Notes under the pieces: model-generated
What the model saw: only the letters and a program-made list of their open reading frames with translations
What the model was told of the DNA's origin: nothing
Databases searched by the model: none
Source: Yoonia sp. R2331
Lineage (GTDB): Bacteria > Pseudomonadota > Alphaproteobacteria > Rhodobacterales > Rhodobacteraceae
Assembly: GCF_041103235.1 (NCBI RefSeq)
Contig: NZ_JBGCUN010000001.1
Location: forward strand, 1,302,001-1,366,000
Reading direction: 5' to 3'
DNA length: 64,000 nt
Shown: piece by piece, positions 15,551 to 24,177 of the stretch
How the letters are laid out: each line of letters begins with the position of its first letter
Position numbering within the stretch: position 1 is the first letter of the stretch
Translations under genes and position numbers: made by a program

Positions 15551-16128
15551 TGGTTGATCCGCAACAACTTGTGGCGGGCCTTGTTCAGCGCGGCGTACCT
15601 TATGCGGCTGCTCTGGGCATAGTTGGCAACATGTCCGTGGAAAGCGGGTTTGATCCGGGTATTAATGAGATTGCCCCGCTTGTTCCGGGGTCACGCGGTG
15701 GTTTTGGGCTGATCCAGTGGACTGGACCACGGCGACGGCAACTTGAGGCGTTTGCAGGGGACCGCGTGGCAGACGTGGACACGCAGCTTGATTTTCTTGT
15801 GCATGAACTTGGCACGACCGAAAGGGCGGCCGCGCGCGATATTTATGCGGCAGAAGACCCTCTTGAGGCGGCGAGGCTGGTCAGCAATCGGTTCTTGCGC
15901 CCCGGCATCCCTCACCTTGACCGGCGTATAGAGGCCACACGCGGCCTTATGGGCGGTGAGGCACCCCAAACCCCACAACAGCCCATGAACGCGCTCAGGG
16001 CCCCGCAGAACGCCCCACAGCCACAAATGAACGTTCTCGCGGCCATGCAGATGATGCCGCGCTACGAAAACACCCTGAATGCGGCTGATTTCATGAACCC
16101 GCGCGGCAACGCCCTGAATTACGGATAG
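15550..16128 (+). CDS. Virion-associated lysozyme (phage tail lysozyme type)
   Basis: 192 residues. ALGIVGNMSVESGFDPGINE, then GGFGLIQWTGPRRRQLEAFA is the signature of the phage tail lysozyme family (Phage_lysozyme2), with the catalytic Glu in SVESGF. Residues ~140-192 are a proline/glutamine-rich linker and tail. It likely makes a local hole in peptidoglycan during DNA injection, unlike the GH24 lysis enzyme at 23,082. Its start overlaps the stop of the injection protein. Confidence 0.8.
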   Translation: MVDPQQLVAGLVQRGVPYAAALGIVGNMSVESGFDPGINEIAPLVPGSRGGFGLIQWTGPRRRQLEAFAGDRVADVDTQLDFLVHELGTTERAAARDIYAAEDPLEAARLVSNRFLRPGIPHLDRRIEATRGLMGGEAPQTPQQPMNALRAPQNAPQPQMNVLAAMQMMPRYENTLNAADFMNPRGNALNYG

Positions 16129-16132
16129 CGAT

Positions 16133-17353
16133 ATGGCCTTGAACCCGAACATCATCCTTGCCGGTCAGGGCTTTGACATGGGCAACGTGCTAAATGGCGC
16201 AGCCGGTGCGGCCCGTCAGGTGCAGGCGTTCCAGCAATCGCGGCAGGCGCAGGAGCAACAGAACGCGCTGAACCAGTATGTCGCTGACCACGGCGCTGGC
16301 GTGAGAGGTGGCAACGTCAACGCGCTGAATGGGCTAATGCAGTTTGGCACCGCCGGCCTTGAACTTGCCCAAGGCGTGCAATCCCACCAGCAGGGCATGG
16401 AGGCGGGCAACCTGAACATGGACGCCACGCGCCAGCGCATGCGCATCCTGAACGCGCAAGAGGAACGGCAGGTACGGGCCGAGGCGGCAAAGCTGGACGC
16501 CGATCAGCGCGCAGCAGCAGCGCAGCAGGCAGAGGCCGCAGCCAAGCAGCTATTGGCGGCATCATCCCCCGAGCAGTGGGACCAAATTGCCATGGCCAAC
16601 GGCACGCCCGACATGGTGGGCAAGTTTGACCAGCGCGATATCGTGGCTTCAAACTATCTGGACGTTGCGGACATCATGGCGATGACTGAGGGGCCGGACC
16701 CAATGGAGGCAATCGCCCTTGAGAAGGCTCAAATTGAGCTTGAGCAGTTGAAAAATCCAACGCCTGATCCGGCCAAAACTTTTGAAACTGCGACCGATCT
16801 GCGTAATGAGTGGAATGGTCTTGCCGCCGTGAAGGCATTTGCTGAACAGACAACGGCATTTGGGCGCATTCAAGCGTCGGCAACTGACCCGTCGCCAGCG
16901 GGCGACCTCGCCCTGATCTTTAATTTCATGAAAGTCTTAGACCCCGGCTCAGTCGTTCGTGAGAGCGAATTTGCGACAGCAGAGAGCGCGGCGGCATGGC
17001 TTCAAGAAAGCGAAGAAGCGGGCATGGCGGTTCCGCTTCCAGTTGCCCGCGCCATTCGCGCCCTGTCAACCGGTCAGCGCCTCTCGACAGAGCAGCGTCG
17101 CGACTTTGTGGGCCGCGCTTCCGGCCTATATCAGAACGCGCAGGTGGAGCATGAAAGCCTGCGGGGTCAATATGAGTCTATGGCGCAACGCAACGGCATT
17201 CCAGTCGAGGATGTGTTGATTGACTATCGCTACACCGGCGACAGGCTTGATCTGGCCCCGGACACGCAATCGCCCCCTCCGCCAAGCGTCGCTGTGGGCG
17301 TTGAACTGTCACCAGAGGCGCAAAGCCTCTTTGATAAATACGCTACCGAGTAG
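16133..17353 (+). CDS. Internal virion protein, coiled-coil rich
   Basis: 406 residues. Residues 20-150 are almost continuous alanine/glutamine helix (ARQVQAFQQSRQAQEQQNAL, VRAEAAKLDADQRAAAAQQA), followed by a folded helical C-terminal half. No enzyme motif is visible. By order and composition it is one of the P22 gp16/gp20-like head-resident injection proteins. It starts 5 bases after the virion lysozyme. Its 3' end overlaps by 11 bases the end of a small gene on the opposite strand. Confidence 0.7.
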   Translation: MALNPNIILAGQGFDMGNVLNGAAGAARQVQAFQQSRQAQEQQNALNQYVADHGAGVRGGNVNALNGLMQFGTAGLELAQGVQSHQQGMEAGNLNMDATRQRMRILNAQEERQVRAEAAKLDADQRAAAAQQAEAAAKQLLAASSPEQWDQIAMANGTPDMVGKFDQRDIVASNYLDVADIMAMTEGPDPMEAIALEKAQIELEQLKNPTPDPAKTFETATDLRNEWNGLAAVKAFAEQTTAFGRIQASATDPSPAGDLALIFNFMKVLDPGSVVRESEFATAESAAAWLQESEEAGMAVPLPVARAIRALSTGQRLSTEQRRDFVGRASGLYQNAQVEHESLRGQYESMAQRNGIPVEDVLIDYRYTGDRLDLAPDTQSPPPPSVAVGVELSPEAQSLFDKYATE

Positions 17354-17510
17354 GGTGGCCGAACAAAACCCAACGCAGAACCAGCACTATCCCCAAGGGG
17401 CCTAGGGCGATCACCGAAACGGTAATTCCCACGTTGGGGATGACGTAGAAAACAGCCGCCGCCCAAAGCAGGCAGGCGATCCACACAACAATCATGGCAC
17501 GATTAAGCAT
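17343..17510 (-). CDS. Antisense small membrane protein, possible moron
   Basis: 55 residues (MLNRAMIVVWIACLLWAAAV at the start), with two hydrophobic spans separated by a short turn and a basic end. It fills the only sizeable gap (17,354-17,553) in an otherwise tightly packed rightward operon and runs against it, with a weak AGGG in front of its ATG. Opposite-strand membrane genes inserted in late operons are often morons, for example superinfection exclusion. It could also be a chance frame. Confidence 0.4.
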   Translation of the reverse strand: MLNRAMIVVWIACLLWAAAVFYVIPNVGITVSVIALGPLGIVLVLRWVLFGHPTR

Positions 17511-17553
17511 GACCCTAAGGTGATGTGCATTTGTGCGTTTTGCAAGGTGCGTC

Positions 17554-19467
17554 ATGGCAACATTCGAAGAAGTAATGCAAGCCGCCGTCAACGCCGAGAG
17601 GGCGGGCGACACTGACGCCGCTCGGCAGTTGGTCCAAGAAGCCCAGCGCATTCAAAGTGTTACTCGCAATCAAAGCATAGACAATGCGGTAGCGACAATG
17701 ACCCCCAGCCCCGTTGACGGCGGTGCGCGTGTCGGACCGCGCCCTGACCGGTTCGGTGACACAATCGCCGCCGCAACGGAAGCCCCTCGTGAGGCTTTTG
17801 GTCAATTCGCTGGCGGCCTGACAGGAGGGGAAAGCCCGACTCGCAACGCACTTCCCGATGATATGAACTGGCAACTCAAATCCCGGTTGGGCTTCATGGG
17901 CGATGCGGCAGGTGCTGCGGTTTCGGGGCTGGGGACGGCATACGCGGCTGGTGCGGGTCTGATCGGTGAAACCTTTGGCGGAACCCCGCACAGGGAGAAG
18001 CAGCTTGCCCGTGACCTAATGATGATGGGTGAGGTTGCAGCCCCAGAGTTGGCGGGAATTTCATCTACCACGCGAGCGGCGTCTAGCGCAATTCGCGCTG
18101 CTGACGCGCTACCCGCCGCCGCAACAGACCTGCAGCGTCAGGCGCGAGCGGCAGATGATCTAGGCATCACGCCGACGCTTGGAATGACGGGGCGTACCGG
18201 GGCAACAGCCGCTGCCACACTTGAGAAGATACCGGTTGCGGGCAATTCAATCGCCAACGACGCCGCCCGCTTTGTTGGCGAGGCTGAGGGAGTATTTGCC
18301 CGTAACGCCGCCAGCGTGGGGCTATCGACCAACGCCAATAGCGCGGGCAGCCAGCTGCAAGCCGGTTTGAACCGTTTCGTTGACAGGTTTCGCGGAAAAT
18401 CCAACGAATTGTATCAGGCGGTTGACGAGACAATGCCGCAGGGCGTTACCATCCAGGCCCCCGAAACGGTTGCACGCATCCGTGCCGCCCTTGAGCCGTT
18501 CGCAGACAACCCCGAAATCAGCGCCCAACTTGGTTTGGATAAGTGGGCGCGCTTGGCTGATGACCTTGAAAGCGGCATTTCGTGGCAGGCTGCACGCGAT
18601 CTGCGCAGCAACATCGGCGAAAGCATCGGCAAGATGAGCGGCCCGCTGGCTGACCGCAATCAAGGCAGGATGAAGGAGGCTTATGCAAGCTTGACCGCTG
18701 ACCTTGACGCGGCGGTACAGCAGGCGGGACCTGATGCCGTTCAGGCGTGGAACCGAGCAAATAGCTACTATCGCGCGGGAAGCCAGCGGATCAGCGACCA
18801 ACTGGACCGCGCCATCTCAGCAGATAGTCCAGAGCGAGCGTTTGAGGCATTCGCCGCAATGACTCGCGACAGGTCCGGCGGCGCAAATTCAACACGGCTT
18901 TTACGGATCAAGCAGTCCCTAGGCGAAGATGAGTGGCGTGAAGTATCGGGAACGATTGTTGAACGCATGGGGCGCGCGACAGACGGCGCGCAAAATGCAG
19001 ACGGCGACACGTTTTCACCCGGCACATTCCTGACAAATTGGAACCGCATGTCAGACGAGGCAAAGCGTATCTTGTTGCCTAATGATGTGCGTTCGGAACT
19101 GCACAAGTTGGCGGAGGTCGCGGAAGCGTCAAAGACGGCAAACGCTGAGCGCAATTTCTCCAACACCGGCGGGATCAACGCGGGCCTTGTTCTTGGCTAT
19201 GGCGTCAGCACTGCGCCTACCACAACCGCCCTTATCGCTAGTGGCGCAGTTTTAACCGCACGCTCCATGACCAACACAACGTTTCTTCGCGCCATGAACA
19301 GGGCGGCGAGGGGCGATGCAAGGCAACTGCGGGCTATGGCAAACGGCAATGGGCCATTTTCGCGCGATGCCGCGACAGTGCTTCGACTGTCTGCCGCAGA
19401 AGCCGCTGCGCCCGCTGCATCTGCAAATTCGGCCAACGCGCCGCAAGCCGCGCGCTTGGCACAATAA
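17554..19467 (+). CDS. Large internal virion / injection protein
   Basis: 637 residues from ATG 17554 (AAGG upstream); a GTG at 17533 is an alternative. The protein has a helical N-terminus (ATFEEVMQAAVNAERAGDTD), an alanine/glycine-rich hydrophobic stretch (GFMGDAAGAAVSGLGTAYAA) at ~115-140 and a long helical body with LYQAVDETMPQGVTI. No peptidase or glycosidase motif is visible. It resembles the largest injection protein of P22-like phages by position, size and composition; assignment is by context. Confidence 0.7.
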   Translation: MATFEEVMQAAVNAERAGDTDAARQLVQEAQRIQSVTRNQSIDNAVATMTPSPVDGGARVGPRPDRFGDTIAAATEAPREAFGQFAGGLTGGESPTRNALPDDMNWQLKSRLGFMGDAAGAAVSGLGTAYAAGAGLIGETFGGTPHREKQLARDLMMMGEVAAPELAGISSTTRAASSAIRAADALPAAATDLQRQARAADDLGITPTLGMTGRTGATAAATLEKIPVAGNSIANDAARFVGEAEGVFARNAASVGLSTNANSAGSQLQAGLNRFVDRFRGKSNELYQAVDETMPQGVTIQAPETVARIRAALEPFADNPEISAQLGLDKWARLADDLESGISWQAARDLRSNIGESIGKMSGPLADRNQGRMKEAYASLTADLDAAVQQAGPDAVQAWNRANSYYRAGSQRISDQLDRAISADSPERAFEAFAAMTRDRSGGANSTRLLRIKQSLGEDEWREVSGTIVERMGRATDGAQNADGDTFSPGTFLTNWNRMSDEAKRILLPNDVRSELHKLAEVAEASKTANAERNFSNTGGINAGLVLGYGVSTAPTTTALIASGAVLTARSMTNTTFLRAMNRAARGDARQLRAMANGNGPFSRDAATVLRLSAAEAAAPAASANSANAPQAARLAQ

Positions 19468-19479
19468 GGAAATATACAA

Positions 19480-21588
19480 ATGGCAGACCAGCTTTGGCCG
19501 GGCATTTTGCCCGTGCAAGATGCAAACGGCAATTCCGTCGCGAACGGGTATCTCGTCTATTACGAGACCGGCACAACCACCCTGATTAGTATTTGGTCGA
19601 ACGAAGCCGGGACGGTTCCGCATCCCAACGGCGGCACGCTGGCGACCTCTGTGCGGCTTAACGCGGGCGGATCTGCGCCGCAGGTGTTCTACACCGGCAC
19701 GCTTGGCGTAAAGTGCGTGATCTACGACGATAATGACGTTGAGGTTTACACGCTTGACCCGATCCCGCGCTTTTCCAGCGAAAACCCCACCGCAAGCGAA
19801 GTCACGGCCACGGCCAACGCGAACAACGCAGGCGTCACGGTTCAGGCGCAACTTGACAACAACTCCGCTGCAATCGCTGCAATGGTTGGTGCAACTCTTG
19901 GCTCGCAGTTTTCATTTGAAAGCTACGGCGGCGCGACCAGCAACACCGGGGCGCAAAACTCTGCCGCGCTGACATCTGCGATTGATGACCTCAAAGACAC
20001 CGGCGGGTCTATCCTCTTTGGGGCGGGGACATACACCTTTGACCCCGTTGTCCTTTCCAAAACCACGCGCCGGGTTGGTCTGATCGGGGCCGGTTCAAAC
20101 GCCACATTCTTTGAACCTGCGAACTACGACCAAGCGTCACGCAGCTTCATGATGACCTTTGGGGATCAGGACAACGTGTCCACGCTGACTTTCCATGGCT
20201 TCACGATCAACAGCCCCGGCGGCGCGCGTCATGAGTTTCACGGCGTTCACGTCCACCCCACTAACAATCTGATTGTAAATGATATTATTATCAAGAAGTG
20301 TGACGGGCAGGGCGCGCGATTTGATCGGTCGCACAATTCTTGGTTCAACGAATTGCAGAGTAACGATTGCGGGTCTGCGACCGACGATATCAACTCTGTT
20401 CTGTTCACTGGCACGCTTGGCACCTACGCCGGGACCGATGGCGCGGTCATGAACGATGCACACATTTTGGGCACGACCGAGGACGATTATCTCGGCTGGC
20501 GGATTGAAAACGCTGCGATTGTGCGCGGCTCGTCGCATATCAAGGTGCATGGCGGCAACAACACCACAACCGGGCTTGAACTGCACCGGGTCAAGTCCTT
20601 TGACGCCAAGGTCACGGCCACAAACAGCTACAGCAACCCCGACCTTATCAAGGTTTCGGACTCATCGTCAGCAATCACACAGCGCGTGCTTGTGCCGACT
20701 GCAGCAACAACCAACACGGTGCGGCTCGACGTGACGGCTCAGTCAAACCTGAATTATACCGGCGGCGGGTCTGGCGGCGTTATCGGCATCTATCAGGACG
20801 CCTCACCCTCGCGCGCAATTATCACTGGCCTTGTGTCCGGCATGACCAACGGCAAAGCGGTCATTGCGCGCTCACCGGGCAATAACGGCGCGATTGTGGA
20901 CGTGACCGGGCTGCGGTTCGGGAATGTCGATGTGGCCGACCGGTTCCTTGATGAACGGACAAGCACCCGCAAGCGAACCACGGAGGTTGCGGCCAGTCCC
21001 GCGCTGCGGATCGAAACCGACATTTTGCAAACATCAGGGGCAACGCGAGGTGTGGGCGAGTTGATCGGGATTGACGCCCCGGCGGATGCAACCGGCCCCG
21101 GTGGATTCATGCTCGCCGCGACAACCTCGACCACTGCGTTTTCGGGCAGCAAGATTGTCACGCCGTTTGTGCAGACGAACATCGTGAACGGCACGATTAA
21201 CGCCACAACCCGCATGATTTTGGCAAGCTTCCTGCCAATCGTGGAGGACCAGCAAGCGACGCTGTTCCGCCTTAGCGTGTCAGCGCAAGGCGTGGTTGGG
21301 TATGACGCAACCGACCGCTGGGAAGTGGACATTTACAAAGGCACATCGGTTGAACAAACCCTGATCCTTGCCAATGACCGGACCTATGCAACCAATGGCG
21401 CAGGCTACGCGCAGCGCAGCGTCGGCGGCTTGGCGACCACGGGCGTGATGTATGACTTTTGGGGCGATACCCTGAGCGGCACGACCTACAACAGTTCAAA
21501 CATCACGGCGGTGACTGTCCGTAAAGAGGGCGCGGCGGCTGACTTGACCGACTTGCAGGTCACGGCCCAATGGGCGCTGGCGCAATAA
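19480..21588 (+). CDS. Tailspike, right-handed beta-helix
   Basis: 702 residues. Residues 1-110 form a beta-rich attachment domain (LWPGILPVQDANGNSVANGY, then VYTLDPIPRF) like P22 head-binding domains. A pectate-lyase-like beta-helix starts at ~144 (SYGGATSNTGAQNSAALTSA, the typical Asp/Asn-Thr capping motif). The last ~200 residues are a separate beta-rich trimerisation or recognition domain. It is probably the receptor-binding, polysaccharide-degrading tailspike. Catalytic residues cannot be placed from sequence alone. Confidence 0.8.
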   Translation: MADQLWPGILPVQDANGNSVANGYLVYYETGTTTLISIWSNEAGTVPHPNGGTLATSVRLNAGGSAPQVFYTGTLGVKCVIYDDNDVEVYTLDPIPRFSSENPTASEVTATANANNAGVTVQAQLDNNSAAIAAMVGATLGSQFSFESYGGATSNTGAQNSAALTSAIDDLKDTGGSILFGAGTYTFDPVVLSKTTRRVGLIGAGSNATFFEPANYDQASRSFMMTFGDQDNVSTLTFHGFTINSPGGARHEFHGVHVHPTNNLIVNDIIIKKCDGQGARFDRSHNSWFNELQSNDCGSATDDINSVLFTGTLGTYAGTDGAVMNDAHILGTTEDDYLGWRIENAAIVRGSSHIKVHGGNNTTTGLELHRVKSFDAKVTATNSYSNPDLIKVSDSSSAITQRVLVPTAATTNTVRLDVTAQSNLNYTGGGSGGVIGIYQDASPSRAIITGLVSGMTNGKAVIARSPGNNGAIVDVTGLRFGNVDVADRFLDERTSTRKRTTEVAASPALRIETDILQTSGATRGVGELIGIDAPADATGPGGFMLAATTSTTAFSGSKIVTPFVQTNIVNGTINATTRMILASFLPIVEDQQATLFRLSVSAQGVVGYDATDRWEVDIYKGTSVEQTLILANDRTYATNGAGYAQRSVGGLATTGVMYDFWGDTLSGTTYNSSNITAVTVRKEGAAADLTDLQVTAQWALAQ

Positions 21589-21653
21589 CCTAACCAAAAG
21601 ACACCTTCCTTAACCCCGTTTAGTGCGGGTAACCAATTGAAATGAGAGACGAC

Positions 21654-21914
21654 ATGCCAGACTTTGACCAATCCGCCTTTCAGAAGGCAAAAGACCAACT
21701 CGATAAGGCGATCCGCCGCGTTGGAGCGTTGGCCGATGAGGCAGAGGCCGCGATGGTGCGTTGCTGCCGGTCGGATGAGTTGGACGCGCGCGACCAGTTT
21801 GCGGATTTGTCGGCAGAACTTCGGCTTGCGCAGGGCCACCTGATGAAAGCGCGGTCCATCGGCGGCAAGATTGAAACCGGCGATGGTGTTATCACGCGCG
21901 GGGGGTCAACTTAG
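21654..21914 (+). CDS. Hypothetical small helical protein
   Basis: 86 residues from ATG 21654 (GAGAGAC in front); ATG 21642 is an equal-frame alternative adding four residues. The product (FDQSAFQKAKDQLDKAIRRV onward) is a charged helical hairpin, probably coiled coil, with two adjacent cysteines in MVRCCRSDE. It lies between the tailspike and the small membrane genes of the lysis region. Function unknown. Confidence 0.6.
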   Translation: MPDFDQSAFQKAKDQLDKAIRRVGALADEAEAAMVRCCRSDELDARDQFADLSAELRLAQGHLMKARSIGGKIETGDGVITRGGST

Positions 21915-21994
21915 TTTGGCCATTCTACATAATCGCTTGCGCGGGCCTGATCCTCTACGGGCTGGCCCGCGATAGCTGGCAGGCTCCGGCAATC

Positions 21995-22369
21995 ATGCTA
22001 GTGGGCCTTTTGGCCGTGCGTGTTGTGTTGCTGATACCAATTCCAATATGGTCACACCAGCTTGCAATCGGCGTGATCTGGCTAGTTGCCGCGTTTCTGA
22101 TTGGCAAGCTGGGCTTTGCGCTTTCCGGCGTATTCCTGACCTTGTCGGGTCTTTCTTATGCGGTGCTTTTGATCTTCGGGCAGTACATCAGGTTCATGGG
22201 TCTGGTCCCAATTGTTGCAGATGCGTTCTGGATTTTAGCCCTGCTTTCAATCACGGTGGGCGGCAATGGACATCGCTTTTCTGATAGTGGCCGGGATCGT
22301 TCTGGAGATTTGGTTAGGCCAAAGGCTCCTGCGGTGGTTATGGCCGCTCGCGAAGAAAAGCGCGATTAG
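21995..22369 (+). CDS. Small multi-pass membrane protein, lysis region
   Basis: 124 residues from ATG 21995, with three to four hydrophobic spans (LVGLLAVRVVLLIPIPIW, LAIGVIWLVAAFLIGKLG, VFLTLSGLSYAVLLIFG). The frame upstream of the ATG is also hydrophobic (FYIIACAGLILYGLA) back to 21914 but has no start codon, so the true N-terminus may be longer or use a rare start. The hydrophilic tail after ~95 overlaps another small frame. It is a holin candidate by position. Confidence 0.5.
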   Translation: MLVGLLAVRVVLLIPIPIWSHQLAIGVIWLVAAFLIGKLGFALSGVFLTLSGLSYAVLLIFGQYIRFMGLVPIVADAFWILALLSITVGGNGHRFSDSGRDRSGDLVRPKAPAVVMAAREEKRD

Positions 22370-22397
22370 CCTGCTAGGCCGAATTTCCCGAGACTAG
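22266..22397 (+). CDS. 43-aa single-span membrane protein overlapping its neighbour
   Basis: ATG 22266 to TAG 22395-22397. The 43 residues (MDIAFLIVAGIVLEIWLGQR, then basic and tryptophan-rich) form one membrane span with a positive cytoplasmic tail, a typical shape for very small lysis or membrane accessory proteins. It overlaps the end of the 21,995 gene by 104 bases in another frame. Preceded by GGGCGGCA. Too short for strong statistics. Confidence 0.4.
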   Translation: MDIAFLIVAGIVLEIWLGQRLLRWLWPLAKKSAISLLGRISRD

Positions 22398-22408
22398 GGG
22401 CTTACTGT

Positions 22409-22630
22409 ATGAATGACGACTTTGACCCACGGCGCAAGACGCCGCCGGAAGATCACGAGTGGCCGGGTATCTGGGAAGCCTTGGAGAAGTCCAACAAAGG
22501 TTGGATCATCACCGGGCCAATCCATGCGGTTGCAACAAACTGGAAGGCCCTGCTTGTTATCGCGGGCATTGTTCTCTGGATCAACAGCCCCGAATTAGTT
22601 GCGTATCTGCGCGCTGTGTTGGGGGGTTAG
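22409..22630 (+). CDS. Small membrane protein, holin-like candidate
   Basis: 73 residues. A charged N-terminal half (DDFDPRRKTPPEDHEWPGIW) precedes one clear membrane span (NWKALLVIAGIVLWINSPEL) and a short tail. Single-span (type III) holins have this general shape, though usually with a shorter N-terminus. It lies in a run of small membrane genes 450 bases before the endolysin. Holin is the leading guess, not proven. Confidence 0.6.
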   Translation: MNDDFDPRRKTPPEDHEWPGIWEALEKSNKGWIITGPIHAVATNWKALLVIAGIVLWINSPELVAYLRAVLGG

Positions 22631-22631
22631 G

Positions 22632-23033
22632 ATGAGCATGACAAACACATTCGTTGGCATTGCTGCGGTCGGTGGCTTTCTGAGTTTTGCCGTTTCGGCC
22701 ATTGTGCCAGAGGTTCCGCCGATCACCGTTCGCTCACTGGAATATGAGAGCGGCATCATTCACCAGAGCCGCACGATAACAGCGGAAGGCCCGGTGTTTT
22801 TCGCGACTTGGCAGGCCGAGATTTTGGACCGTAACGGCGTGATTGTTTGCTCCGGTTCGGGGTCATGGAACTACACGGTTGGGCATCGAATTGCGGACAT
22901 TCCCCTAAACGAATGGGTTGGGGATGACGGTTGCAGCGCCCGCCTTGAACAAGGCGCGGAATACACGCCTGTTGCGTCATGGTTCTGGGGGTCCGACCAA
23001 ACGACCCACAAGGGCGATCCGTTCACCTTTTGA
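22632..23033 (+). CDS. Exported hypothetical protein of the lysis region
   Basis: 133 residues from ATG 22632, which directly follows the preceding stop. An N-terminal hydrophobic segment (FVGIAAVGGFLSFAVSAIVP) could be a signal anchor; the rest is beta-rich with two cysteines (VIVCSGSGSW, DGCSARLE) that could form a periplasmic disulfide. Not recognised as a named family. Placed between the holin-like gene and the endolysin. Confidence 0.6.
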   Translation: MSMTNTFVGIAAVGGFLSFAVSAIVPEVPPITVRSLEYESGIIHQSRTITAEGPVFFATWQAEILDRNGVIVCSGSGSWNYTVGHRIADIPLNEWVGDDGCSARLEQGAEYTPVASWFWGSDQTTHKGDPFTF

Positions 23034-23081
23034 CTGCCAAACATTTTGAACACAGCAACCCGCCAGCGGGGAGATAGAGAT

Positions 23082-23735
23082 ATGCAGATTTCTGACAAAG
23101 GCGTTGCCTTCTTGGCGGCGCATGAGGGCATTGTTCCCGGCCCATACTTCGACAGCGTGGGCGTCATGACCTATGGCATTGGTCACACGGCTGCGGCTGG
23201 TTCCCCATTTCCTGCGTCTATGAAACGGGGAATGCCGACAGACCTGGATGCGGAGTTGCGCAAGGTCTTTGACCTGTTCGCGGCTGACCTTGAGAAATAC
23301 GCGGCTGACGTGCGGCGAGCGATCAAGGTGCCATTGGCGCAGCACGAGTTTGACGCGGCGGTGTCGTTCCACTTCAACACAGGGGCCATTTCAAAGGCAA
23401 CTTGGGTCAAGAAGCTGAACAAGGGCGACAAGGCCGGTGCGATCCGCGACATCATGAACTGGCGCAAGCCAAAGGAAATTATCCCGCGACGCACAGCAGA
23501 GCGCGACCTGTTCGCCAAAGGCACTTACGGCAAGACATCCGCGACGGTCTGGAACGTGACTGAGGCCGCGAAAGTGGTTTGGAAGGCCAAACGCACCCTG
23601 TCTATGGGCGATATGCTTGACCTGATGGACCGCAAGCCCACCCCGGCCCCCGTTTTGGACATAGACACCCCCAAGGCCCCACAGGGCGGCTTTGCGTGGC
23701 TTACTGCGCTTCTGGCGGAGTTGTTTCGGAGGTAG
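23082..23735 (+). CDS. Endolysin, GH24 lysozyme
   Basis: 217 residues from ATG 23082 behind GGGGAGATAGAG. Glu15, Asp24 and Thr30 in AHEGIVPGPYFDSVGVMTYG have the E-x8-D-x5-T spacing of T4-type lysozymes (glycoside hydrolase 24). QHEFDAAVSFHFNTGAI is the usual helix that follows. The C-terminus (~185-217) is a proline linker and an amphipathic segment. It cleaves peptidoglycan for host lysis. No signal peptide is seen, so release needs a holin. Confidence 0.9.
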   Translation: MQISDKGVAFLAAHEGIVPGPYFDSVGVMTYGIGHTAAAGSPFPASMKRGMPTDLDAELRKVFDLFAADLEKYAADVRRAIKVPLAQHEFDAAVSFHFNTGAISKATWVKKLNKGDKAGAIRDIMNWRKPKEIIPRRTAERDLFAKGTYGKTSATVWNVTEAAKVVWKAKRTLSMGDMLDLMDRKPTPAPVLDIDTPKAPQGGFAWLTALLAELFRR

Positions 23736-23744
23736 GGCGTAAGA

Positions 23745-23778
23745 CCCGCCCTGCAGCACGGGTGCTGGCACGGGCGGG
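23745..23778. repeat. Stable hairpin after the endolysin gene
   Basis: CCCGCCC (23745-23751) and GGGCGGG (23772-23778) enclose a second stem (GCAGCAC with GTGCTGGC), giving one long hairpin nine bases after the endolysin stop. There is no T-tract, so it may protect the transcript end or partly stop transcription rather than be a full terminator. Confidence 0.5.
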
Positions 23779-23875
23779 AATGAAGTGTTCAGCCTTCCAT
23801 TCCTATCTACGCCATTCAGGCGGTTTTCTCAACATACCATTGTGTTCCACCCTGTTCCATTTGAAAGGAAACGCC

Positions 23876-24085
23876 ATGAAATTGGTGAACCAACCTTCTG
23901 CGCTTCCCACCAACAAGCTGGCCGTTTCTGTGATGATTGGCCCGGTGGTCACGGAACTCTGGCCTGAGGTGATGATGGACGTTTACCCACCGCTTGCAGG
24001 TGGTGATGCGACTGCCGTTTTCGTTGGGGCAATCGCCGCCCTGATTGTGGGTTACTTTGTGCCTGATCGGGCGAATGTGGGGTGA
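23876..24085 (+). CDS. Small membrane protein, possible holin/antiholin
   Basis: 69 residues from ATG 23876 behind GAAAGGA. Two hydrophobic spans (NKLAVSVMIGPVVTELWPEV and ATAVFVGAIAALIVGYFVPD) are separated by a short loop. This small two-span protein is recurrent in alphaproteobacterial prophages near the lysozyme and may be a holin or antiholin. Its stop lies two bases from the 3' end of an antisense tRNA gene. Function not established. Confidence 0.65.
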   Translation: MKLVNQPSALPTNKLAVSVMIGPVVTELWPEVMMDVYPPLAGGDATAVFVGAIAALIVGYFVPDRANVG

Positions 24086-24086
24086 T

Positions 24087-24174
24087 TGGCGGATGGCCGA
24101 GGAGTCGAACCCCCAACCTTTCGGTGTCATCACGGTTTTCAAGACCGCTTGCCGCCCACGCAGCGAGACCATCC
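24087..24174 (-). tRNA. tRNA-Ser (anticodon UGA), phage-encoded
   Basis: On the minus strand the 7-bp acceptor stem GGATGGT/GCCATCC is followed by discriminator G and an encoded CCA (24087-24089). The anticodon arm GCGGT-CTTGAAA-ACCGT gives UGA, reading UCA/UCN serine codons. A long variable arm (ACC-GAAA-GGT) marks it as a class II tRNA. Oddities are C instead of U at position 8, a weak D stem and one T-stem mismatch. Length 88. It lies antisense in the rightward lysis region. Confidence 0.75.
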
Positions 24175-24177
24175 GTT

